This document shows, one piece after another, positions 1 to 6,844 of a stretch of 7,962 nucleotides of DNA. Within the stretch, counting starts at the first letter, position 1, and every line of letters starts with the position of its first letter. The DNA lies in NCBI GenBank assembly GCA_003648085.1, contig QMOC01000096.1, positions 1 to 7,962 of the forward strand, written 5' to 3'. This stretch comes from Chloroflexota bacterium. GTDB lineage: Bacteria; Chloroflexota; Anaerolineae; B4-G1. A model generated the notes under the pieces. It worked only from the letters and a program-made list of their open reading frames with translations. It ran no database searches and was not told the DNA's origin. Position numbers and translations under genes: made by a program.

Positions 1-17
1 CACCTCCATACTCGTCT

Positions 18-95
18 AGTTCTCGGTGCAAAAGAGGGTTGGAGGCCCGGCTTCGGCCGGGAAAACCCCGATAAATCGGGGCCTCCGTCGAGTTT
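18..95 (-). repeat. Twin-hairpin repeat, inverted copy of 4061-4138
   Basis: This stretch matches the reverse complement of 4061-4138 at 71 of 78 positions without gaps. It folds into two adjacent hairpins: CCCGGC-TTCG-GCCGGG (46-61), and CCCCGA/TCGGGG around a 4-nt loop (66-81), separated by AAAA. An outer GGAGGC (41-46) / GCCTCC (81-86) pairing can close both into a three-way junction. The TTCG loop closed by C-G is the classic extra-stable tetraloop if transcribed. Unlike the other copy, its right end (after 95) is not recognisable and no flanking target duplication is visible, so it looks like an older or truncated insertion. It does not encode protein. Confidence 0.75.
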
Positions 96-144
96 AACCC
101 CACTTTATCACATCAGTGATGGGAGGTCAAGTCCATTTGCCTTT

Positions 145-177
145 TTGCCGTGTTTGGTGTACACTTTATACAAAGTG
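145..177 (+). promoter_or_regulatory. Candidate recA promoter with overlapping operator dyad
   Basis: A possible -35 is TTGCCG (145-150) and a possible -10 is TATACA (167-172), 16 bp apart. The -10 lies inside a perfect dyad, CACTTT-ATAC-AAAGTG (162-177). A repressor bound there would block the promoter, the arrangement expected for a LexA-type operator on recA. That the dyad is a LexA site is inference: it does not match the E. coli or Bacillus SOS box. The leader to the ATG at 238 would be about 60 nt. Confidence 0.4.
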
Positions 178-224
178 GCTGGAAAGTGCGAGAATTGACC
201 CTTTCGCAATCGCGGCACAGGTAC

Positions 225-228
225 GGAG
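225..228 (+). promoter_or_regulatory. recA ribosome binding site (decides start)
   Basis: GGAG at 225-228 is 9 nt before the ATG at 238 but only 3 nt before the in-frame GTG at 232. The spacing favours the ATG at 238 as the recA start. Confidence 0.6.
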
Positions 229-237
229 TATGTGATA

Positions 238-1284
<1,047 letters not shown>

Positions 1285-1330
1285 CTGATCTGGTGCTCTA
1301 TTCCGTCTCATTGGCTGGAAGTAGCCACGG

Positions 1331-1688
1331 GTTGATCTCAAATCCGGCGTCTTTCACAGAAGGCGGCGGGTGATAGAGTCCGGTCCTTCTCCGATGTATA
1401 AACTTGCTTTGCTAAGCCTGTTTTCCGCACTCTTCCGATTTGAAGTGGAAGCCGAAACTTGTTTGGGCGGCCCAGGTATAGACGTTGATCACTCATGGTA
1501 TGGGGCTTGCAAAGCAGTCTAGCGGATAGGCTTGGAGCAAGATAAGTGTTAGGAGTGGAGCGAGAGGAACTTGTACCTATCGTAGCAGGGCGATTGTAAC
1601 GGGCAGTCGTGCCTGGTGTCTGATTGAGAGGGTTATACCCTGCCCTTAAACGGGCAGCAGGGGTCGTTGGCTCCATTCTGAGATCAAC
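1331..1688 (+). ncRNA. Candidate structured RNA or small element, unknown family
   Basis: The segment starts with GTTGATCTCA (1331-1340) and ends with its exact reverse complement TGAGATCAAC (1679-1688); the match extends inward to 13 of 14 bases. As RNA this would close a domain of about 358 nt. Possible internal stems are CGTCTT/AAGGCG (1348-1365), CTTCC/GGAAG (1432-1451), TGCTTTGC (1405-1412) with GCAAAGCA (1509-1516), AAGCCT (1414-1419) with AGGCTT (1528-1533, a pseudoknot order relative to the previous stem), and CTGCCC (1640-1645), which can pair with either GGGCAG copy (1601-1606 or 1652-1657). A strong terminator-like hairpin follows. The alternative is a short mobile element with 10-bp terminal repeats, but I see no flanking target duplication. 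Strand is inferred only from the downstream terminator. Confidence 0.3.
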
Positions 1689-1710
1689 GCTGACGGTTGT
1701 GCGTCAACGT

Positions 1711-1745
1711 AAGCCGTGGCTTTCCAGGCCACGGCTTTGCTTTGC
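1711..1745 (+). terminator. Rho-independent terminator-like hairpin before recX
   Basis: A perfect 10-bp stem AAGCCGTGGC (1711-1720) / GCCACGGCTT (1728-1737) with a 7-nt loop is followed by a T-rich tract (CTTTGCTTTG). It ends only about 13 nt before the recX start. It could terminate recA or the candidate RNA, with partial read-through supplying recX and rny. Confidence 0.65.
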
Positions 1746-1750
1746 GGATT

Positions 1751-2404
1751 ATGGGAGGCATTATCACGGCGCTGCGCTTTCAGAAGCGCAATAGAAATCG
1801 TGTCAACGTCTATCTTGACGGCCAATTTGCCTTTGGCTTGGCCGCTATCGAGGCCGCTCGTCTTCGGGTCGGTCAGACGCTGAGCGATGATGACATCGCC
1901 CGACTGCGAAAGCAGGATGAAATTGAGCAGGCATATGAGCGTGCGCTCAATTTCCTATCATACCGCCCTCGCAGCGAAGCCGAAGTGCGCCGCAATCTGC
2001 GCCAGAAAAGCGTGGCAGATGAGGTTATTGAGGTGGTGGTCGAACGCCTGACACGGGCTGGGTTGTTGAATGACCGGGAATTTGCCCGCTATTGGGTAGA
2101 AAACCGGCTGCAATTCAATCCTCGGGGAGCGCGTGCCCTGCGCCACGAACTGTGGGAGAAAGGCGTCCCCGCCTCTATCATCGCCGACACACTGGCGGAC
2201 TTTGACGAAGAGGCCGCTGCTCGTAAAGTGGCAGAAGCCAGGACACGTCGGCTGGCGCACCTTGAACCTCACGATTTCCGCCGCAGGCTGGGGGCGCATC
2301 TGGCACGCAGGGGCTTCTCCTATGCAGTGATTGAGCCACTGGTTGAAGAGATGTTAAAGGCGACACGCTGCGAGGCTTTATCTGACGACGAAAGTGAGGA
2401 ATAA
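1751..2404 (+). CDS. recX: Regulatory protein RecX
   Basis: RecX binds RecA filaments and limits their extension, ATPase and strand-exchange activity. The 217-residue product begins MGGIITALRFQKRN and continues RVNVYLDGQFAFGL, the N-terminal extension typical of longer RecX proteins; E. coli RecX, at 166 residues, lacks it. The core has the three-helix repeats of the family, including ALNFLSYRPRSEAEVRRNL, LTRAGLLNDREFARYWVENR and LRHELWEKGVPASIIADTL. The tail is acidic (ALSDDESEE). An in-frame start at 1697 would add 18 residues translated through the hairpin at 1711-1737, so the ATG at 1751, which aligns with the family start, is chosen. No clear Shine-Dalgarno sequence lies in the 15 nt before it. 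The stop is 5 nt before rny, so the two are almost certainly co-transcribed. Position after recA supports the assignment. Confidence 0.93.
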   Translation: MGGIITALRFQKRNRNRVNVYLDGQFAFGLAAIEAARLRVGQTLSDDDIARLRKQDEIEQAYERALNFLSYRPRSEAEVRRNLRQKSVADEVIEVVVERLTRAGLLNDREFARYWVENRLQFNPRGARALRHELWEKGVPASIIADTLADFDEEAAARKVAEARTRRLAHLEPHDFRRRLGAHLARRGFSYAVIEPLVEEMLKATRCEALSDDESEE

Positions 2405-2409
2405 GGACA

Positions 2410-3942
2410 ATGAATGAGTGGGGGATTATCATAATAGTAGCGGTTCTGGCGTTGGCTGTAGGATTCTGGCTGGGTTTCCTGATCCGGCGCTATACCGTTC
2501 AAGCCCAAATCAAGAAGCAGCAACAACGGGCCAGACAACTATTGGAGAAAGCGGATAAAAAGGCCAAAGAGATCGTGCTTGCTGCCAAGGACGAAGCGCT
2601 TCAGATTAGGAACGCAGCAGAGAAGGCGCTGGAGCGGCGTCGCGCAGGCCTCCGCCGAGAGGAGGAACGTCTGCAGCGGCGGCGCGAGAAACTGGATCAA
2701 CGTCAGGAACAACTGGAGCAGCGGCAACAAGCCCTCAATAAGCGTCAAAGTGCTCTGGACAAGCAGCGTAACCAGATAGAGCGGCTGCGGCAAGAACAGA
2801 TGGCGATGCTGGAACGGGTGGCCGGATTGAGCCGCGAGGAAGCCAAACAGGAACTTCTAAAGGCCGTTGAGGAAGAAGCCCGGCAGGATATGGCACGTGT
2901 GATCCGTCGGGTGGAGGCGGAGGCCAAGGAGGAGGCTGAGGCACGCGCCCGCAAGATCATCACGCTCGCCATCCAACGTATGGCGAGCGAGCAGGTAGCC
3001 GAGTTAACGGTCTCCACCGTCCCGTTGCCCTCCGATGATATGAAGGGCCGCATCATCGGCCGCAGCGGTCGCAATATCCGCTCCTTCGAGAGGGCCGCAG
3101 GCGTGGATGTGGTGGTGGATGATACACCCGAAGCAGTCACTATTTCCTGCTTCGACCCTGTGCGTCGTGAGGTCGCCCGTCGAGCGATGGAACGGCTGGT
3201 GTTAGACGGACGTATCCACCCTGCGCGCATTGAGAAAGTCATCGCGGATAGCCGGAAAGAGGTCGAACGCATCATCCGCGAGGAAGGTGAACGGGCGGCC
3301 TACGAAGCGGGTGTTCCTGGGCTGCATCCCGAGATCATCAAACTGCTGGGACGGCTTAAGTTCCGCACCAGTTATGGGCAAAACCAACACGCTCACGCCA
3401 TTGAGACGGCCAAATTGGCAGGGATGATGGCAGAGGAACTGGGGGCCAATGCCGAGATCGCCCGTGCCGGCGGGCTACTGCACGACATCGGCAAGGCGGT
3501 GGATTTCGAGACAGAAGGGACACATGTGCGCATCGGGGTCGAAATCTGCCGACGTTACGGCGTTTCGGAAGAGGTGATACACTGCATAGAAGCCCACCAC
3601 CACGAAGTGGAACCACACTCCGTTGAGGCCATCATTGTCGAAGCCGCTGACGCTATCTCCGGTGCCCGGCCGGGAGCGCGCCGCGAAAGTCTGGAGCTCT
3701 ATCTAAAGCGTATCCACGCCCTGGAGGAAATCGCGAAATCTTTTAAGGGAGTGGCGGAGTGCTATGCCATCCAGGCTGGCCGTGAGATTCGGATTATTGT
3801 CAAGCCTGACGAGATTGATGATCTGGCGACCATCCGGCTCTCCAAGAATATTGCCAGCAAACTTGAGGAGAGCCTGGAGTATCCGGGGCAGATCAAGGTG
3901 ACGGTGATCCGTGAGATACGGGCGGAGGAATACGCTAAGTAA
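2410..3942 (+). CDS. rny: Ribonuclease Y
   Basis: RNase Y is a membrane-anchored endoribonuclease that starts decay and processing of many mRNAs. The 510-residue product is the usual family length. Domains in order: one N-terminal transmembrane segment (about 5-25, IIIIVAVLALAVGFWLGFL) followed by RR; a long charged coiled coil (about 30-195, many Q/R/E/K heptads); a KH domain (about 205-270) with the RNA-contact loop GRSG at 217-220; an HD domain (about 325-420) with the metal-binding His358-Asp359 pair (LLHDIGKA) and the histidine cluster AHHHEVEP (395-402); and the conserved C-terminal motif PGQIKVTVIRE ending EYAK. GAGGA at 2396-2400 is 9 nt before the ATG and lies inside the recX 3' end, which implies linked translation. 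A small insertion element begins 3 nt after the stop codon, and its target duplication includes that stop. Confidence 0.97.
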   Translation: MNEWGIIIIVAVLALAVGFWLGFLIRRYTVQAQIKKQQQRARQLLEKADKKAKEIVLAAKDEALQIRNAAEKALERRRAGLRREEERLQRRREKLDQRQEQLEQRQQALNKRQSALDKQRNQIERLRQEQMAMLERVAGLSREEAKQELLKAVEEEARQDMARVIRRVEAEAKEEAEARARKIITLAIQRMASEQVAELTVSTVPLPSDDMKGRIIGRSGRNIRSFERAAGVDVVVDDTPEAVTISCFDPVRREVARRAMERLVLDGRIHPARIEKVIADSRKEVERIIREEGERAAYEAGVPGLHPEIIKLLGRLKFRTSYGQNQHAHAIETAKLAGMMAEELGANAEIARAGGLLHDIGKAVDFETEGTHVRIGVEICRRYGVSEEVIHCIEAHHHEVEPHSVEAIIVEAADAISGARPGARRESLELYLKRIHALEEIAKSFKGVAECYAIQAGREIRIIVKPDEIDDLATIRLSKNIASKLEESLEYPGQIKVTVIREIRAEEYAK

Positions 3943-3945
3943 TTT

Positions 3946-4043
3946 AGGTCTGGCTAAAGTGAGTGAGAGGAAAGACTGGACGCCCCGCTTCAGCGGGGAT
4001 TTTCCGGCTGAAGCCGGACGCCCAACCGATTTTAGCCACACCC
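3946..4043. mobile_element. 98-bp MITE-like element with 9-bp target duplication
   Basis: The ends AGGTCTGGCTAAA (3946-3958) and TTTAGCCACACCC (4031-4043) are inverted repeats matching at 11 of 13 positions. The element is flanked immediately by identical 9-bp direct repeats AAGTAATTT (3937-3945 and 4044-4052), the mark of a transposition event. The centre has two GC-rich hairpins, CCCCGC-TTCA-GCGGGG (3983-3998) and CCGGC-TGAA-GCCGG (4004-4017), bounded by a GGACGCCC direct repeat (3978-3985, 4016-4023). It is too short to encode a transposase and would need one supplied in trans. The left duplication contains the rny stop codon. Confidence 0.75.
3983..4003 (+). terminator. Possible rny-operon terminator within the MITE
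   Basis: A 6-bp GC stem CCCCGC/GCGGGG with a TTCA loop is followed by ATTTT, about 40 nt after the rny stop. It could end the recX-rny transcript. The U tract is short, so efficiency is uncertain. Confidence 0.4.
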
Positions 4044-4138
4044 AAGTAATTTCTGGTACAAAACTCGACGGAAGCCCTGATTCATCGGGGTTTTCCCGGC
4101 CGAAGCCGGGCCTCCGCCCCCGTTTTGCACCGAGAACT

Positions 4139-4287
4139 GTAACTGCTCAGCCATCCCCAGGCAGAGCGTTGAAACATATTCTTTAGGACGCAGATGAACG
4201 CTGATAAACGCTGATTTTTTGATCTTATCTGCGAAAGTCTGCGTGAATCTGCGTCCGATTCCGAGTTCGGCAGGGTGGCTGAGTAGT
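4139..4287. mobile_element. Palindromic insertion flanked by 11-bp direct repeats
   Basis: Identical 11-bp repeats CACCGAGAACT lie at 4128-4138 and 4288-4298. Just inside them are inverted repeats ACTGCTCAGCCA (4142-4153) and TGGCTGAGTAGT (4276-4287), matching at 11 of 12 positions. The interior carries the 71-bp palindrome at 4186-4256. The simplest reading is an insertion into the right end of the twin-hairpin element with an 11-bp duplication, though three extra bases (GTA) at the left end leave the exact boundary uncertain. No coding capacity. Confidence 0.5.
4186..4256. repeat. 71-bp palindrome built from 10-bp units
   Basis: The ends GGACGCAGAT (4186-4195) and ATCTGCGTCC (4247-4256) are perfect inverted repeats. 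The left arm holds three 10-bp units starting ACGCAGATGA, ACGCTGATAA and ACGCTGATTT (from 4188); the right arm holds three units starting TCTGCGAAAG, TCTGCGTGAA and TCTGCGTCCG (from 4228). From memory, similar GACGCAGATGAACGC-type palindromes recur in many environmental genomes; I cannot check that here. Confidence 0.7.
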
Positions 4288-4304
4288 CACCGAGAACTAA
4301 GTAA

Positions 4305-5468
4305 TCACGGCAGATAGGCCCGTGGATTTTGCTGCGTGCCGTAATAGCGCACCTCGAAGTGCAAATGCGGACCGGTGGACCAGCCGGTGCTGCCCACCGC
4401 GCCGATGACTTGCCCGCGCTTCACCGCCTGCCCTTCGAAGACGTAGATATTGCTCAGGTGGGCGTAGTAAGTGGCAAAGCCATTGGCGTGGTCAATCACG
4501 ATCAGGTAGCCGTAACCTACATCGGTCCAGCCCGCGAAACTGACAAAGCCGCCATCGGCTGCCAGGACAGCGCTGCCTGTGGGAGCCCCAATGTCAATCG
4601 CCCGGTGGCCGTACCAGTATCCCTGCGTGATCACACCCAGCACGGGCCACTGAAATCGCCCTGTACCACGAGCCCCCTCCGGGACGGGCCCGGTGTATGC
4701 GGTGACCACTTTGGGTACATAGGGCTTCTCGCCCCCTGGCACAATGAGCCGCATTCCCTCCTCGATTGAGTAATCCGGGGGCTCCAGATGATTGTACTCG
4801 CAGGTGGCAATGGCCTCGGGTTCTACCTTGTACTTTTCGGCAATCGTCTCCAGTGTCTCGCCCTCGGCGACTGTGTGGTAGACCCCGTCAATCGGCAGGA
4901 TAATCACCTCCTGGCCGATGCGCAGCAAATCAGGGGCATCCTCAATAGCCGGGTTGGCCCACATAATCGTGGTTGGTTGGAGGCCGAAAAGGTTAGCAAT
5001 AGCCTGGACGGTGTCGCCTGCCTGGACGGTGTAAGTGATGACGTCCAGGCGCGGGCGCTCAGGGATGATGGTGTGGGGTTGGGCCAGCCGGGCTATGGCT
5101 CCATTGCTGCTACCGAGGAGTATTCCACCGTTCCGCCCGTTGAGCGCGGTCAGTACGTCTTCCGCTATCTTCTCGTTTTCACTACTATCGGCGAGAGGAG
5201 GGAGGACAGAGGTGGGAGAAGTGGAAGCGGCTTTCGCCGGCCACTCGACGTTGCTCAACCCGATGGCGATAATGGCTACGGCAATGACCGCCAGATGAGC
5301 ACTGGTGCGCGTGAACAGGGGGAGCCAACTACGCCAATCACCGGTCAGCCGGTAGACCGCGATCGCCAGCCAGGCAAAAGCACGGGGGAAAGCGTCCTCG
5401 AACCTGCGGCGGAGGGAATATCCTTTTACTGCGTCCAACAACGTGGCAATGAGTTCTGATAGTCGCAT
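4305..5468 (-). CDS. Membrane-anchored LysM and M23 peptidase (downstream copy)
   Basis: This is a probable zinc metallopeptidase that cuts peptidoglycan cross-links outside the membrane. The 387-residue product has a basic cytoplasmic N-terminus with an aromatic stretch (FAWLAIAVYRLTGDW, 31-45), a transmembrane anchor (about 57-74), a spacer, two LysM peptidoglycan-binding domains (about 145-192, YTVQAGDTVQAIANLFGL; and 197-244, YHTVAEGETLETIAEKY), and a C-terminal M23/LytM domain (about 273-387). Zinc ligands are His288, Asp292 (GHRAIDIG) and His370; catalytic histidines are His337 (YAHLS) and His368 (GPHLHFE). All are present, so it should be active. The ATG at 5468 lies 27 nt after the upstream paralogue's stop and has no strong Shine-Dalgarno, so it is probably co-transcribed with it. 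It converges on rny, and the last base of its stop codon lies in the target duplication of an inserted element. Confidence 0.92.
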   Translation of the reverse strand: MRLSELIATLLDAVKGYSLRRRFEDAFPRAFAWLAIAVYRLTGDWRSWLPLFTRTSAHLAVIAVAIIAIGLSNVEWPAKAASTSPTSVLPPLADSSENEKIAEDVLTALNGRNGGILLGSSNGAIARLAQPHTIIPERPRLDVITYTVQAGDTVQAIANLFGLQPTTIMWANPAIEDAPDLLRIGQEVIILPIDGVYHTVAEGETLETIAEKYKVEPEAIATCEYNHLEPPDYSIEEGMRLIVPGGEKPYVPKVVTAYTGPVPEGARGTGRFQWPVLGVITQGYWYGHRAIDIGAPTGSAVLAADGGFVSFAGWTDVGYGYLIVIDHANGFATYYAHLSNIYVFEGQAVKRGQVIGAVGSTGWSTGPHLHFEVRYYGTQQNPRAYLP

Positions 5469-5495
5469 CGTTTTACCAGGCCGAGATGTATCCCG

Positions 5496-6719
5496 CTAGG
5501 GCTGATAGGCCATCGGATCCTGTGGGACACCGTTGTATCGAATCTCGAAGTGCAAATGGGGGCCGGTAGACCAGCCCGTACTGCCGCAGTAACCGATGAC
5601 CTGGCCCTGGTAGACCGCCTGCCCGCACCCGGTGGTGAGGCTACTGAAGTGACCATAACGGGTGACGAAGCCGTTGCCGTGATTGAGTTCGACCAAGATG
5701 CCGTAGCCACCGCTCCACCCCGCGATGGTCACCACGCCGTTATCAGCCGCGTAGATGGGATCGCCCAGGCGACAGGCATAGTCAAGCCCGATGTGCGTCG
5801 GATTGCGCGGATCGTGGAAGTACCACCCTGAGACACGAGGGCTACCGGTGGGGAGGATGAACCAACCGTTCGCGCCAGGACCTTGAACCGAGACGCCGCT
5901 ACAAACCCCGTAACTGTACCCGGCCGGCCCGGGAGCGGGGTATCTGGGTGGTGGTTCCCAGGCCACTTCGTCGCTCGTGCCCCCAGGCACGACGAGCAAC
6001 TGTCCCTCGCGCAGTGGCTCTCCCTCTTCCAGATCGTTCCACTCGTTGTACAGCGCCTCCGTTTCTACCCCATACTCCGCTGCGATCTCCTCCACCGTCT
6101 CCCCAGCGCGAACCGTGTGATACACGCCATCTACCGGCAGGATGAAGAGTTCGAGCCCAGGCCGAATGAGCCAGGGGGCGTCTTTAAGGGCCTCACGGTT
6201 ACTCCAGACGACCGTTTCCGGCGCCAGGCCGAATTGGGCAGCGATGTCAAAGATGGTATCGCCCTCTCTCACGGTGTAGGTAACGACCTGGGCACGCAAT
6301 CGCTCTGGGACAGTAGTATGAGGGACGGGCATGCGAGCAATGGTATCGGCAGTGGAGGGATGAGGCCAGACGACAGGGGGAGGCGGGGTAGGCAACGGCG
6401 CTATCTCTGACTCCATTGAGGAATCCGTCTCGACAGAGGATGCAACGTCAGCGCTAAAGGAACCGCCTATGGCGACCCGTGGTGTTGGAATCCCTACGCC
6501 GCTGAGGAAGATAGTGGTCAAAGCGAGGGCGATGATGCTCAAATGGGCGGTAGCCCGGGTCAGGAAGGGACGTTTGGTGCGCCAGTCCACACAAGTGCGC
6601 CAAACTGCGGTCATGCACCAGGCCACGAAACGCAGGAGGATGGGGCATGAACGGGTGGGGGCGTTGGTTATCGTATCGCGCTCCCTCTCGATAGGGGTCG
6701 GGAGTGACGATTCATTCAT
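5496..6719 (-). CDS. Membrane-anchored LysM and M23 peptidase (upstream copy)
   Basis: A paralogue of the next gene with the same architecture: cytoplasmic basic region, transmembrane anchor, proline-rich linker (APLPTPPPPVVWP), two LysM domains and a C-terminal M23 peptidase domain. Numbering from the ATG at 6719 (407 residues): anchor about 59-75; LysM about 147-194 and 199-245; zinc ligands His309, Asp313 (THIGLDYA) and His390; catalytic His357 (YGHFS) and His388 (GPHLHFE). Both proteins share the anchor motif TRxxAHL and the segment HTxxPERxRxxVxTYTV, so they arose by tandem duplication. This copy has four extracytoplasmic cysteines (273, 316, 365, 378) that the other lacks, which could form disulfides. 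An in-frame TTG at 6743 would add eight residues; the ATG is preferred. A near-consensus promoter lies directly upstream. Exact substrate is unknown. Confidence 0.92.
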   Translation of the reverse strand: MNESSLPTPIERERDTITNAPTRSCPILLRFVAWCMTAVWRTCVDWRTKRPFLTRATAHLSIIALALTTIFLSGVGIPTPRVAIGGSFSADVASSVETDSSMESEIAPLPTPPPPVVWPHPSTADTIARMPVPHTTVPERLRAQVVTYTVREGDTIFDIAAQFGLAPETVVWSNREALKDAPWLIRPGLELFILPVDGVYHTVRAGETVEEIAAEYGVETEALYNEWNDLEEGEPLREGQLLVVPGGTSDEVAWEPPPRYPAPGPAGYSYGVCSGVSVQGPGANGWFILPTGSPRVSGWYFHDPRNPTHIGLDYACRLGDPIYAADNGVVTIAGWSGGYGILVELNHGNGFVTRYGHFSSLTTGCGQAVYQGQVIGYCGSTGWSTGPHLHFEIRYNGVPQDPMAYQP

Positions 6720-6768
6720 TGAATTCAGTCCGAGGTTCTGCAACGATTGTCGCTAGCCTCATAAAGTC

Positions 6769-6797
6769 ATTATACCACCAAAGGAATGAGATGGCAA
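6769..6797 (-). promoter_or_regulatory. Sigma-70-type promoter of the M23 pair
   Basis: Read on the minus strand: -35 TTGCCA (6797-6792), a 17-bp spacer, and consensus -10 TATAAT (6774-6769) preceded by TGG, an extended -10. Transcription would start near 6762, leaving a leader of about 40 nt to the ATG at 6719. It lies about 50 nt beyond the rdgB stop, so the M23 pair need not depend on rdgB transcription. Confidence 0.75.
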
Positions 6798-6844
6798 CTC
6801 GTCCCCGGCGTGATACGCTCGCGGCTTTACCTGCCTATCCGCGC

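Larger units (their letters stand above)
1..237. other. Intergenic region upstream of recA, no gene
   Basis: I see no coding region here. It holds a twin-hairpin repeat copy (18-95), a small dyad (107-120: ATCAC, 4-nt spacer, GTGAT) and a candidate recA promoter overlapped by a longer dyad (145-177). A reverse reading frame crosses the region but has no recognisable protein features and runs antisense into recA. Confidence 0.6.
1285..1750. other. recA-recX intergenic region, no protein gene seen
   Basis: This 466-bp gap is long for a recA-recX pair. No frame on the plus strand reads as protein. It contains a segment with inverted-repeat ends (1331-1688), a small hairpin TGACG/CGTCA (1691-1706) and a terminator-like hairpin (1711-1745). 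I looked for tRNA, tmRNA, RNase P RNA and SRP RNA signatures and found none. Confidence 0.6.
4051..4296. mobile_element. MITE-like twin-hairpin element, interrupted near its right end
   Basis: The left end TTCTGGTACAAAAC (4051-4064) and the reverse complement of the right end TTCTCGGTGCAAAAC match apart from one gap and one mismatch. The flanking 9-bp direct repeat is CTAAGTAAT (3935-3943 and 4297-4305); the left copy is now separated from the element by the MITE at 3946-4043. Without the internal insertion the element is about 86 bp (4051-4136). Its core has hairpins CCCTGAT/ATCGGGG (4075-4090) and CCCGGC-CGAA-GCCGGG (4095-4110) joined by TTTT, and it is the inverted partner of 18-95. The hairpin-TTTT-hairpin core resembles that of the neighbouring MITE, so the two are probably related. 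Confidence 0.6.
3943..4304. other. Repeat-packed gap between convergent genes
   Basis: This 362-bp gap contains no gene. It is filled by three short palindromic elements that appear nested: 3946-4043, 4051-4296, and 4139-4287 inside the second. Direct repeats containing AAGTAAT occur at 3935-3945, 4044-4052 and 4297-4305. A 91-residue frame (3911-4186) crosses the elements but starts inside rny and has no family features. Confidence 0.75.

Noticed and set aside
1338..1676. 112-residue reverse frame nearly filling the recA-recX gap
   Set aside because: It lies almost exactly within the inverted-repeat segment, but it has no ribosome binding site, no recognisable motif and a composition rich in T, R, S and P without structure. 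A coding origin cannot be excluded but is not supported.
1331..1688. Known housekeeping RNA (RNase P RNA, tmRNA, SRP RNA, tRNA) or self-splicing intron
   Set aside because: The size fits RNase P RNA or tmRNA, but the GAGGAAAGTCC and ACAGAA motifs, the tmRNA tag and T-arm, the SRP GGAAG core, tRNA arms and intron catalytic motifs are all missing.
1697..1750. Upstream extension of recX to 1697
   Set aside because: It would translate through the terminator-like hairpin, and the RecX family start aligns with the ATG at 1751.
3911..4186. 91-residue plus-strand frame crossing the repeat gap
   Set aside because: It starts inside rny in another frame and runs through palindromic elements; no protein features.
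4186..4256. CRISPR array
   Set aside because: The repeated units are 10 bp, contiguous and arranged as inverted arms, with no spacers.
4788..5459. 223-residue plus-strand frame opposite the downstream M23 gene
   Set aside because: It is antisense to a peptidase gene with complete active-site motifs and matches no family.
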